From assembly GCA_001579985.1 (NCBI GenBank), contig LRSR01013860.1:1-29194 (forward strand): DNA of 29,194 bases. Reading direction: 5' to 3'. The position numbers were made by a program, and so were the translations under genes. This document shows positions 9,658 to 20,536 of the stretch, one piece after another (the stretch's first letter is position 1; every line of letters starts with the position of its first letter). The stretch is from Hypsibius dujardini. Lineage: Eukaryota > Tardigrada > Eutardigrada > Parachela > Hypsibiidae. The notes under the pieces were generated by a model. The model ran no database searches. It saw only the letters and a program-made list of their open reading frames with translations, and was not told the origin of the DNA.

Positions 9658-12600
9658 TTATCGGCCCTTCAAAAGCGCCACCGTCTGCGTGCCAAATGAT
9701 GCTGTTCCCAGATCCAGTTGAACATCTTCGTCGGATAGGCTCTGCACTTTGGACGGCTTATCGGTTGTGAGCAAAACTGGACAAATAGTTTCCGCCTCAC
9801 CTCGGCACTAAAACCAGTCCACAATCGAGTAACAAACATTACAAATTTTTTGCTAAAGTGTTCATAGTCTGAAAGTTCCTCTTCACTTCGGCTTAACTCA
9901 CCCCTTCATGGTCCTTTAACGCCTGCATTACGGCATCATGAACATGCATGAAAATGTGGTCCGCAGTTAGATCCTTCGAGTACTTGCACAGCGCCAGCAT
10001 TTCAATCACTTCCGCTTTACAAGAGGTCAAGAAGAGAGTCATGTTCGCTGCTGCACACTGACCCGCTAAATCTTTAACGGCCTGCACACCGTTGATGTCG
10101 ATGAAGGAGATACTGGAGCAATCCAAAATGACGTGTTTGATTGGCTGATCGAAATAATCATCGGTCCAAGTGGCTGCATCAGTCATCGTTGTTCCATCGG
10201 GTTTCACAGCGGTAACAAGCTCAATTTCATCCGAAGGTTCCCGGCTATTAGTGTGATGGGGCAGATGAGGCAGGTGGAACTTGGGTAAGGTGAGGATTGG
10301 ATGATGCGGCACGTGGGATTGGTCGTTTATGGAGGGAATGGTCGGACTGTGGTGATTATTGACTCGTTTTGGCGCCGGATTTTGCTGTTTGTCGGGAGCG
10401 TGATGTTGACTCAGGTGGATTATGGCTCGAACTTTGCGGAGAAAGTAGTCGGCATTGGCAAAGTAAAGAGGTGCATTGAACCCAATGATTTTACAGCCGT
10501 CGACCTCTGCGACCTATGAAAAGAGACAATATATATATATATATAAAATGATAGGGCTCCACATACGACCTTCCCAACCATTGATTTTCTCGTAGGACCA
10601 GTCATATGACAATTTCAATTCATTGTTCTTCTAGTAGGACCTTCTCATCAGTTCCTTCTCAGCCTCCATTCATTCAAACACTTTTTTCTCTTGTTTTTTT
10701 GGTCGTTTCCCCCTCTAGCGTTCGCAATACCAAAAGAAATAAAACCGTCAATCCCCTGAACTGGGTTCTCGTTCTCATATTAATTATGAATAGGCCTTTA
10801 AATGTTATAATAATTTAATGGCCTTTCAGTCTTTTTGCTTTTGCACGTTTTACGATATGAACAGTACAGGTGCGGTAGTACTGGCAATGTAAATATTTTA
10901 AGACTTCAGTTTTCTATAAGTTTCCTTACAGACTTATAGTAGTCAACCCTCCGGTAAATGTCAGTATGCAAGGCCCGACCGAGGACTGGAACATCCGGAC
11001 GCTGTGTCCGTAGCACGACGGTCAGCAAGCTCCAACCGACGGCCACAGCCAGTCCAATGTCCACGTCCAGAATGACCACTGCCAGCAGTGATATCAGAAA
11101 GACTGACTGTAACGGGAAAAATAAAATCTGTAATTCGTGCATCAGTTTCCACAATGCGGGAGACAGACAAAGAGAAATGTACCGCATCAATAGCCGAAAT
11201 CTTGCCGAGCTTCCGGACAAGCCAAATGTCTTTGAGCATACCGATCAGAGCTACGGCAATAATGCAGCCTAGACACGCTTTGGGAAGAGCTTCCTGAAAA
11301 TAAAACGAATGCACACTGAAGTCGAAACTGCTAAACAATCAGCATTCGTTTTGACGATCACCACCTCTCTCAAAATTAAGGAAAAAATCGTGCAGATGAA
11401 TGTGCCTTTTGAATTTCAATCAGCTCACTTTTGGAATCCGGCAATTTGAATTCTTCAATGCTAAAAAATCAATAATTACGAGGTACTGTTTTGGTTAGAT
11501 GTTCTATCGAGGTCATTCGAAATTGCTCAGAATTCTGGTATATATCGGTCCGTGTGAACAGTTCTGTGATCAAGCTGATGAATTCGAAACAAAACACGAA
11601 ACAAAACATGAGGTAAGAAACTAAAAATGTCAGGATGGATACGTGACGTCCTGTAGAACTCTATTTTTATTCCCAATCACAAAAAGCGGATTTTACTTGG
11701 GCAAGAACGGAGATTTTCCCTCTCGATCGGCGTGGCTTTTTTTACGAATACCTGTCTATATAACATCATTTCACATTGGCGTCTCGGGCTCAAAATCACA
11801 TCTGCTGCTTCAGAAAAAAAATTAGGAAGACTTCCAGTGCCACTTTGTGTAATTGTCCGAGGCTTGATTGATTGATTGATTAGTAACGTTTCGAAATTAT
11901 ATTTAATTTCGGAAATCTTGAATATTTTTTACAATTTCTTTTAATTGAAAAAATGTCAATCTATTTTTATGATTTCCCAAAAGTATTTTAGTAAATTAAA
12001 AAATAATTTTACGTTCGGAAATTATGGGTAGGGATTAAAAAATACCTTAACTTCGAAACGTTATTAATGAATCAATCAATCAAGCCTGGGCCCCTCGGCA
12101 CAAAGTGACAATGGACATTTTTTTTCCTTATTTTTTTCTGAAACCGCAGATGTGATTTTGAGTTCGAGACTCCAAAGTAAAATCATGACATATAAACAGA
12201 TACTTGCGAAAAAAACCTAAACCGATCGGAACGGAAAATCCCCGTTCTCAATCGAGGAATTACTTTCGACCTTTCATAATTCTAAACCTAAACGGAAGCT
12301 GATCTGGGTTATACACAATCAAGGGCCAATAAATCCTTAGTCTCTATAAATTTCTCAGGAGGTTGCCATACGTACGAGGAGATTTCCTAGGAACAGCAGG
12401 ACAATCAGCATCAGTCCTGCGGCAAAGATGCTCACAACCTAGAAATTTTAGTATCCATGTCAGTAATCCTCATGGAGACAGGTAACATCCGGACAATCTT
12501 CACCTGGCTCTCTCCTCCAACGGAGGACTGAGCAGCAACCCTCCCCAGAAAGGCGGACGAGGGGAGACATTGAAAGAACCCCCCGAATATATTGCTACAG

Positions 12601-15380
12601 CCCAACGCTCGGAGCTCCTGATTGGGATCCATTTGATACTTATGCTTCATAGAGTACATCTTTGCGAAGGACAGCTGAATAGCAAACGATACGATGGCAA
12701 TGGCAAAGGTATCCATGGCAAAGGCCGGCAGGATTGAAAGATCAGGTACTCGGGGTTCGGGTAACCCTAATGGAATGAAGCCGACAATGTCCACCCCATA
12801 GGAAGAACCCAAGTCGAGGTAATATGATGCAAGTATGCCGAATATGACCTCAAACCAAAAGGGAGTAAAATCAATTCTGGTCTACGAAAACAAATGGTTA
12901 GACGTTCACTTACGGTTAGAAGCTCCCCAGGCAAGTGAATGTGACAGGGAAAGTGGCTCTGTGTCCATTTGTTCTCGTTAAAACCGTACTTGACCATGAG
13001 GAGAAAGTTCAGGCAGACTACTGAGATGATGAGACTTGGAAAGTGGGTGTAAGGAATGGCCGAGAAGAATTCAATCCACGTCTAAACATTTGCAAAAGAT
13101 AAAGATTTTTAAAAACAAAGCGAATGAAAGATCAAGGTCAAAAGATTTGCATACGTATATGATTTTTAAGGGTCCATTGAAATCCCTCATTCTGCGCAGT
13201 CCGAATATTGACCTTTTTTGAGAACAAAACAGATTCTTCAGAATAAACATACGCAACTTGAATAATTTTTGGCGCAAACATGTCAACAAGGTAAGAGACG
13301 TTACTGGTGGTACTGCAATCCTGTCTGCCTTACTTTAACAAAATACGCCTTACTTTAACTGACTCGTAAACACGTGCACCGCCGTCCCTGTTGTAAACCT
13401 GCAAAATACTGCAGTTGTGAGTTGGTTTAAAGTTTCCTATGTTCCTATGAAGAACTACTCTTTTATTCTGTATGATCATGACCAAAGGCTTTTGCAGCAT
13501 CCACACAGATCGGAACCAAGACCCCTCACGGTAGGGCCAGGGGTTGAGCGAAAGGACAAAATGCAATTTGTATTCAATGTTGAACCCGAAATTCGTCACT
13601 TGTCCCTGATCATTTTGAAATTTGACCTCTGGCCCTTGATCATTCTGATTATTGTGAATGTGTGGGGGGGGGGTCTGATGTGCAGGCCTCCCAGGATTTC
13701 AAAACATTTTGAAAAATCAGTTTTTCTTTCACATTTGAAGTTTGTTGAGGTCCAGTATAAGTTCCCTGTTGATGAATACAAATGGAAGGATCAAAACATT
13801 CAAGAAAACATTGGATTAAAAACGGATGTTTTTGGACGCGCTTGGAAATCCCAGGGGACCCTTGGAAATCAGACCCCCATACCCCGTACAAGGTGCAAAA
13901 TAATCGGAGACAAGAGGCCAAATTTTTGGTTCTTGAAAAAAAATCTTGAAAAAAACAACATTTTATTCCTTTGCCCACCCCTAGTCCTAGGATGAGGGAT
14001 CCTGGTTTCGACCAGTGAGGAGCTTAAACGAGCCCCTGACTATGGTCATAGTATTGCCTACCCCGTCACAAGCTGATCCGACAGGTACACGCTCATATAG
14101 CCGAGTCCAAAAGTTCCCATAAGAACCTACATGCATGAAGTACAAGAAATGTTCATCACCTCACGCCCTGCTCTCTTGGACCCGACTTCGATCCATCATC
14201 GAATTGCGTTACGTTTACCTGCCAAATCCCAACGGCCAACGTGACACAAATCATCACCTCTATCCTCGATTCTAAATGCGACGTCACATCACTCTCCACG
14301 TCCTTGGTCGAGGAAGCAATGCTGATATTCGCCGCGGTCAGTACAGAAACCGCATGGTTGGGAAGAGCGTACTGCTGCACGACCTTACCCGTCATGATGC
14401 TGACAATTGCGAAAACACCTTAAAAGCAAGGCGGGGAGAACATAATTAAACCCGACAAATGACCAATGAAATTGCGTTCCTATTATACCGAATATTGTTC
14501 GGGAGATCTTTATCATTTTTCAGCACACATACCAATGGAGACGTGCTTTGAGGAGGCCATTATCGAGTAGGTGAGGGACGGAAAGAAGCTGGTATATAGG
14601 CCGTAAATAGCCGGCATTGAGGCGAGCAATGAATAGGCCATGCCTGAAAAGCGAGTGATCAACAACATGACAGCACGATTAACGGCATGCTGGTCATATA
14701 GTGCAATTCCCTCGGGAAATTCGTAGACTGCGTTCAAAGGATCGAGCACAATTTGTTTCACACGATCTGGTATTCATGTTAGCTGCCAGATTATCGAAGG
14801 AAAAATTACAGGCTTGTATATCAAGGTCAGTAGGGTCCCAAAACATCCTCACCTGAGGGTATGCTCATGATCCAAACAATAGAACCTGAAAGATCACCAA
14901 CATGTCATATGGCTCTCTGAAGAAGATAATCGGAACATTATTCGCAGTACCTGAGAGGAGATCCTTTGGTAGATCGCGACGGATTTGATACTCTGGCAAC
15001 CAGGAAAGAATCGGGAAGAGTCCCTTCATGGTTGCCAGTAATAATCCCCCGATTGTCGGGTGCCAGTGGCGTATCTTGGATGCCTTCTGGTTTATTTGTC
15101 GCTTGAACTTCTTCCATGGACTGTTGGCTTTGCCCACCACACGAGCCTTTTGAGAATGGTCAAAGCTACGAAGAACAAAATCAAAGTGGTTTGAAAGCGG
15201 AGCAAGAGTGTTGTTTGCGTGGCATCTAGTAACAGCAACAACGAACTCTTACTTGTTCTGATTAAAAATGGGTCGACTGACTACAATAATGTTCTGCGCC
15301 TTTAGACTCGACGTTTGCTGAGATGGCGTTGTCGGTGCATCATCCCCACACGACTCGTCCTGTTTGAGGGGAGTATCCAT
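9658..15380 (-). CDS. SLC26-family anion transporter with C-terminal STAS domain
   Basis: Fifteen exons in coding order: 15253-15380, 14951-15165, 14853-14885, 14533-14643, 14219-14418, 14062-14126, 13354-13398, 13155-13212, 12914-13081, 12504-12848, 12376-12438, 11183-11293, 10930-11106, 9902-10513, 9658-9756. They sum to 810 codons (809 residues), typical of the family. Landmarks in order are RPIFNQN (about 35-42), GMAYSLLASMPAIYGLYTS in the early membrane region, FTTGTAVHVFTSQLK, NQELRALGCSNIFGGFF, LPKACLG, VILDVDIGLAVAVGWSLL, then STAS. STAS begins VDGCKIIGFNAPLYFANADYF near 577, is split by a His/Pro-rich spacer, and resumes HVILDCSSISFIDINGVQAV near 695. SLC26 proteins exchange or conduct anions such as sulfate, chloride, bicarbonate or oxalate at the plasma membrane; which ion is used here cannot be told. 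The first in-frame ATG is at 15380. The acceptor of the last exon (ending SDEDVQLDL...LLKGR) is the least certain junction; without it the protein ends EGVS at 9893. Confidence 0.92.
10529..10545. repeat. (AT)n microsatellite in an SLC26 intron
   Basis: About eight AT units lie just upstream, on the minus strand, of the acceptor of the STAS exon. Confidence 0.85.
11685..12275. mobile_element. Foldback element family C (in an SLC26 intron)
   Basis: Arms of about 210 bases (left about 11685-11900, right about 12050-12275) are imperfect inverted copies. Both contain CTCAAAATCACATCTG followed by TTCAGAAAAAA, CACTTTGTG, and GGCTTGATTGATTGATT, when the right arm is reverse-complemented. The centre is AT-rich. 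It lies wholly inside the 11294-12375 intron, so any transcript of SLC26 would carry a long hairpin. Confidence 0.8.
13485..14035. mobile_element. Foldback element family A, copy 2 (in an SLC26 intron)
   Basis: The left end has GATCGGAACC then GGTAGGGCCAGGGG. The reverse complement of the right end has GTCGAAACCAGG then CCTAGGACTAGGGG. Each half also matches copy 1, one of them in reverse complement, which shows that the whole element is palindromic. The 192-codon plus-strand frame inside it is not a gene. The element fills most of the 13399-14061 intron. Confidence 0.78.
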
Positions 15381-18140
15381 TGAGCTATGGTCCTCTTTCC
15401 GAGTAGCACAGAGAATTGCTGTTGCCAATGACGGATCCACAACGAAAAATGATTTCACAGTTAACTGTTGTTCACATTTGTCTGTGAAGCCAATAAATTT
15501 AATAGTTCATATATACCGGTGTGACAGAAGGCCGGATCCGCAACTCCACGTAATGGTATGCGCACGAAGTTCTCGGGTGATTCAGCAGAGTTAAAAATAA
15601 ATTGCATTTATGGCGGCAACATAGCGGCGCTTGAAGGATCGCGAGTAAATAAATTAGCCATTAATAGCAGCCGGCATGAAAAAAACATATCAACAAGGCA
15701 ATTGGTGTGGGACATGTAATTTATCAATAGAGTCGGCTTAGCATGTTGAGGTGTTCCGTACACCTGCCGCATGCGTGTCCAAAAATGTATTCTCAAAATA
15801 TGTTCATACACATAGAAAGTCTCGTTTTCCACTCCAGCAGAAGCCAAATTGAAGCGATGAGCATCCACTGTGGTTGAGTTTGTGATGTATTCTCGGTATT
15901 CTATGTCTCCGCAGTCTACACAATCGTCGGTTGAGTTACTCTACACTGCAAAAATCAATTTCCAAGGCCGCGAACGGGGCGATTGCGCAATTTGTGATGG
16001 TACTTGCTCAAAAGGGCGTCTATTTATGGGGCTTTAATTGAAACCGATCGATAGTATCATAGTGTAGTGGGATCTGTCCTCTCCAAACTTGAAGAAATGA
16101 AGCGTGTGAAAACATCAAGGCTAGAGCTTCCGGTTTGCCGATCCGGCAGGAGACTTTTTATCGATCCATTCATGATGTGTGTGTGAACGACATGGAAGGA
16201 GCGTCGTAACGCGGAGCTCAGGGATTAATTAAACGGTTCATAATGATTACACGCTACGTCCCGCTGCATCGATTGTTTTCCAATGAGATGTTGTACACAC
16301 CCCTAGAGGGACAGCCAATTTGTTGTCCTCTCCCGTTGATCTCACCCATAGATCAAGTTACAATCCCAATCAAGTAGTCAAACAGCCTTGGACTTTTAGC
16401 TTATGTCTGGACTGCAGAAACCGTGTAATTACGTTTTGTTAAAGATTAAAGGCAATTTCGCTCCTCTCCTCTCGGCCTAAGACTACCGCATCGATTTCCG
16501 CCAAACAAAACAAAGCCTATTTATCTGAAAATCTTTTACTTAATAAAATATTATTCTACTAAAATATTTTATTTGAATTAAACCTTTTGCATTTCAAAAG
16601 AAGTTTACGTTGATGAAAATGTTGTGTTGTGCACTGGAAATATTATTTTTTATGTTATCTTAATTGAACAACGAAATGCTTTGGAGTACCTTGATCTTAC
16701 TTTGGTATGAAATGTAATATTTTCATCAGTATTAGATCTACAATCGTTTTCACCCATTCGGAGCTGACTGCTGAGACTTTTTGCGACCCAGCTATTTGAT
16801 TGCCTGATAATTAACTCAAAACGAAGTTTATCAAAAACAACTAACTGGGAACTTCATCACCCTGACCGCCAATCGGTCAGAGAGCTGAGGACGGCCTTAG
16901 ACTAAATAATGTCTACCAGAATCGTAGACCTGTACGTCAACGTCAGCGACACCGATGAAAGTCTAAGTGCTTCTGATAGCGCGATGACAGTTGAGACAAC
17001 GCGTGACGGGCCGACCACGTGGTTAGTTTTGAAAATAAATAATAAATTGTAGAAATTGGAATTAATTTGGCGATAAATGTATGTATTGGAAAGCTCATGA
17101 TACCCTGCTTTGACGCGTACTCAAAGATGAAGCGGTCTTCAGGCAATCACGAGCTGTATTACTTGAGAGCTTGAAGGACGTCTCAAGTGGCGGCCAGATG
17201 TGTCTGGTCAAATATTTACAGTAAGTACACTAACTGCAACTGCATGGCATCCGCGGCGCGTGACTCCGATAAAGTATGACTTTACGGTTCCTCGAAGATA
17301 AATGGTGGAGTGAAGATTATGCAAGACTTAGAGATTCCTAACGAGATGAGAGAATTATAGATCTTGAAGGCGTCAAGTTGGATTTATGCATTCAGGTTGG
17401 ATTTTTGGCCCGGCACGGGATAGGCAGCTGCTTTCGCCATACCGTTAATCCGGTGCCTAACTGTCACGGACGACTACTTTTTCAACTGTGTGATCCATAT
17501 TGTTAGTAACGCAACAAGCGCGCTATAAAGCACTAAAAAGCGCTATAAAGCTTGAAGGAGTCAAAACAAGACCACGTAGTTGCAGAAACATCGCCCAGTT
17601 CACAGCCGACAAACATCTTCTGCACTTAAGCACAGGGTGGAAACGGTCACCGCTAACAATTTTTTGCCGGACCTTTGTCAAGCAGCAAATGAATGAACCA
17701 TAATCTTTAAAATGTTGGTCTGACAATCACCTACGCTTTATTTTAGCTTTTGCCGTATTTGAGTGTTTGACTCATGGGAGCTTGTGAACTTCCATCTTTC
17801 AGTCCATATACAGTTGACGCAGTTATTTGCAACGGCTGATCATTTTCTTGATAGATTTTACGGTGCGTACAAGACTTGATTGATTTTAAACCACAAGGTC
17901 TGGTTAACGCTACAGAGTTGACAAATAACCTTTTAACTGATTCGTTGATTGACGGAATTTGATTATGATGGTCGAATGATTGATTGATCGATCCATCAAA
18001 CCGAACAATAAACTTAGCTAGCCATATAATCTATCAATGTCTAGTCGCATTAAGCGCACTGCACAATTCAAGTGATTGGCGAAGCGTAGAAAATATCTGC
18101 GCCAGCTGTTTAAAGACCGGAAGAATAGCTTAAATTTGTT
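15381..18140. other. Upstream of SLC26 and intergenic, no gene seen
   Basis: About 2.8 kb without a recognisable coding region, RNA gene or repeat pair. The nearest part should contain the SLC26 promoter and 5' untranslated region. Several 60-90 codon frames on both strands have no family resemblance. A small imperfect tandem of the unit gcgctataaagc is seen near 17518-17550. Confidence 0.45.
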
Positions 18141-18872
18141 TCACTTCACTATGTCTAGTTTAGCATTCAAGCTGATCGTAATATTCCAATTAGGTAAGAC
18201 AGGTAACTTTAAGCAAAACACTGACTTTCCCGATCCAAATCTGCTAACTCTGGTAACATCGTGAAAATTCGGAGAGCGCCAAGTCATCATCCGAGGATAT
18301 TGGGCACTGGCCGGGTTAACCGACCCTCGCTTGGAGACCACGCGAGCGGCTACTTCAGCAAGGTCCTTCAGAATAACTTGGTACACCACTAGGTTCGTCA
18401 AGACAAAACTCCATGTAGCAGCTGAAGCAGATCATAGATCACGCCTAGACAATTACCGTCTGAAGCACAATTGCCCACGTTGTGAATGATGAAGGTCATC
18501 ACAATGACCGGTACCATGTACACCAGCTGAAGGAACACAAACCACGTCACCAGTTGCAGTTCCGTGTGGGCGTGCGTTTTTTTAACTAAGCAACTAAAAA
18601 AACTGCAGCTTGTGCGGTGGCGACTTAGTTCATTGCCAGGAATGGTCGTCGTTGGACAACGTTACTGTTGCTTTCTCAACGCCAGACCAGGTACAGCAAC
18701 ACCGAATACGACAAAAACAGCACCATCTGTGGAATCCAGGTATTGGCAAACATACGAACAGCTGATAACACAGCACGGCCACAATGCATCGGCAGTCAGT
18801 CCCAGCAGGCCGGAACGCGAAAATTTCCAGGATGAACAGTGGCAGGTAGAGAATAATTTGAAAGGTTGACAT
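18141..18872 (-). pseudogene. Broken rhodopsin-like GPCR, TM4-TM7 portion
   Basis: Pieces in order on the minus strand are as follows. A TM4-like stretch (FQIILYLPLFILEIF) starts at 18872. TM5 (NTWIPQMVLFLSYSVLLYLVW, exon about 18681-18761) is in a different frame. TM6 (LVTWFVFLQLVYMVPVIVM, exon 18457-18585) follows. TM7 (SFVLTNLVVYQVILKDL, where NLVVY stands at the NPxxY position) continues into a Ser-rich tail down to 18141. The TM5-TM6 junction is phase-consistent with a GTTGAG donor. TM4 to TM5 needs a frame change. TM6 to TM7 needs either a 35-base intron or a single missing base in the AAAA run at 18405-18408. TM1-TM3 were not found. The style resembles FMRFamide-type peptide receptors, which is inference. 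It could be a pseudogene, or a real gene with assembly indels. Confidence 0.5.
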
Positions 18873-19020
18873 CGATCCTCCAATGTGGCATGGTACCATC
18901 GTGTCCCATACAGTCACGCCCCACATCAAAGGCTTGCCCTGTTTCCAGGGGACCATGCGCAGGCCGTCTGGTTGCTTTTCGTCCAGTCGAACCGATCCGG
19001 GGAGGCGAGCGTATTGTAGG
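18873..19020 (-). mobile_element. Remnant of a retrotransposon-associated C-terminal domain
   Basis: The minus-strand translation contains KQPDGLRMVPWKQGKPLMW, then VTVWDTMVPCHI. This matches a phrase (RPDG..L.PW..GK.L.WD.T..DT.APS) that recurs in many invertebrate retrotransposon-derived proteins. Only about 50 residues survive and the D after W is replaced by G, so it is a relic. It runs in the same frame into the TM4-like stretch of the adjoining GPCR remnant. Confidence 0.55.
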
Positions 19021-19384
19021 CACTAATCAGAACTCGGTTTTGTACCTTATTTGAAAATCAAGAACCTTCCAGGTCGACATCAGGAAATTTTACTATATCA
19101 AGGAATAAACAGAATCAACGGAGAAGAGATGCGCCGGGAGAGATAGTTCAACTGTCTGTCTGATTCCCCCCCCCCCTTGCTGACGGGAAGTGTCGCCCAT
19201 CGATAATAACGGTGGACGGTTCGTGACTAAATTAAAAACCGCTGTCCTCTTTTTGACGGCAGTTTTGATGCCTGCCGGATGGAGAGTGCGCCAGCAGCTC
19301 GAGTTTCTTCGGTGGGGAATTTCAAGGCTGGCTCAATTTGCTGCGGCACAATTTTTGCCGCCGTTTTTCAACAAGACTTAAGCA

Positions 19385-19512
19385 ACAATTAGGCCTACCA
19401 TCCCGGATCATTTTGAAACTTTTGGGTGTATTGGGGTCTGATATCCAGGAGCTCCCCTGAGATTTGAAAAACTTTTAAAACAGTTCAGTTTTCTGTTCTG
19501 CTGTGGTTCAGA
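19385..19512. mobile_element. Foldback element family A, fragment
   Basis: About 125 bases match the left half of copy 1 (around 1395-1500): TGTATTGGGGTCTGATATCC here against GGTATTGGGGTTTCTGATTT there, followed by the shared CCCC and AGTTTTC blocks. It stops right against the first surviving exon of the lipocalin pseudogene, where that gene's signal-peptide exon and intron would be expected. Confidence 0.6.
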
Positions 19513-19517
19513 TTCAG

Positions 19518-20138
19518 GTCCTAGAAATATGGTACAAATACGCCATATACAAACCACCAGGGGTTTTCAAGAATCCAACCAATTGCTACGACAAAATAGC
19601 AAATTTTCCCGGCACTCCCAATGTTTCAGCCGTTAACTCGACCGTTATCTTGTACGTGAAGCTAGGAGAATTGTGTTCGGGGTTCTTTCAGAACGCGGTC
19701 TTCTCTTCAAGCAGGCTGAAAAATTCCTTGTCCTACTTTGTGGTTGCCGAAGTTAACTTCCCTCTTAGGCCTTTACTTACCAATTATTTTAGGTGCAGAA
19801 TGTAAATACAGGTATAAATAATTTGCGAACCGGACTTTTGTACTTCAGAGTAAGTATATGTGTCGGAAATTTTCACCGACTACACGGTCTTGGAAATTGA
19901 CCTCCGCTGCTTGACTCCCAATCTGGTGACCGGCGTCTGTGATAACGCACCCTTGCTAACGCGAACGGACGTTAACTACATCGAAGTGACCTTCAATCGC
20001 GTCATGACAGTCTATTGTTTCTCTAGGACGAATTCGAACAAGTCAACGTGGGACTTAATACTAACGACCTGCATTCTGGAGGAACTGCCAAACTTTCGGC
20101 AGCTACTCGAGTTAAAGTCAAAAATCCCTGTCGTCTGA
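19518..20138 (+). pseudogene. Lipocalin pseudogene, duplicate of the gene at 21773
   Basis: The first block (19518 to about 19765) matches exon 2 of the intact copy, with lipocalin opening VLEIWYKYAIYKPPGVF. The second (19849-20138) matches exon 3, with IFTDYTVLEIDLRCL. No signal-peptide exon was found upstream. The base pair that forms the GT donor in the intact copy is TT here (cctcttagg against ccgcgtaag). The third-exon homolog opens with TAA where the intact copy has CAA. It also lacks about eleven residues after the CDN. No alternative GT-AG pair restores the frame. Confidence 0.75.
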
Positions 20139-20192
20139 GGATGATGGCGGATTGAGGGACGTCGCACCTTGCCAAATGAGTAAACTCAGCAG

Positions 20193-20532
20193 TGTTAGGC
20201 CTCCGTCCCTACTAGGACGGAAGAACCTGAACATACAAGCTATTAGACTGGGTAATAGGAGAAGAATAGTGGTAAGACTTTACTGGTAGAGAAGATTAGA
20301 GGGGAAAGGAAGGAACTCTCCCAAATTACTGTAGAACACACACTTATATAGTCAAGGATATGGAATAGTTCCTGATCTAACGTACTAGTTCCTGCCGACA
20401 TGGCGGAATTATGTACGCAATAATAGCTGAGTAAGTACATTATAGAATGTGAGGGTAGGTAGGAATGGGTTAACTAGGTAGATAGACTATGCTACTAGTA
20501 AGTGTTGCGTAACTGTTGGGTACCACCCAACA
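20193..20532 (-). mobile_element. Solo LTR, copy 1, with GCAG target duplication
   Basis: Read on the minus strand it begins TGTTGGGTGGTACCCAACA and ends GGAGGCCTAACA, so it has TG...CA termini. It is flanked by GCAG at 20189-20192 and 20533-20536, a perfect 4-bp duplication. It contains TATATAAGTGTGTG, a likely LTR promoter TATA box. It shares AGTCTATCTACC and both end sequences with the LTR at 23103. No internal retrotransposon genes are present. A 4-bp duplication fits Ty3/Gypsy-type elements. Confidence 0.82.
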
Positions 20533-20536
20533 GCAG

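Noticed and set aside
12849-12882. Earlier acceptor for the SLC26 exon starting TRIDFTPFWFE
   Set aside because: A later acceptor after a pyrimidine tract (ggtttgag) keeps phase and gives ELLT-VIFGILASYY without an eleven-residue insertion not usual for the family.
13417-13995. 192-codon plus-strand open frame
   Set aside because: It lies inside a foldback element and crosses an SLC26 intron. There is no family resemblance, and the related copies do not keep the frame.
20243-20440. Minus-strand hydrophobic frame considered as a missing GPCR exon
   Set aside because: It lies inside the solo LTR at 20193-20532.
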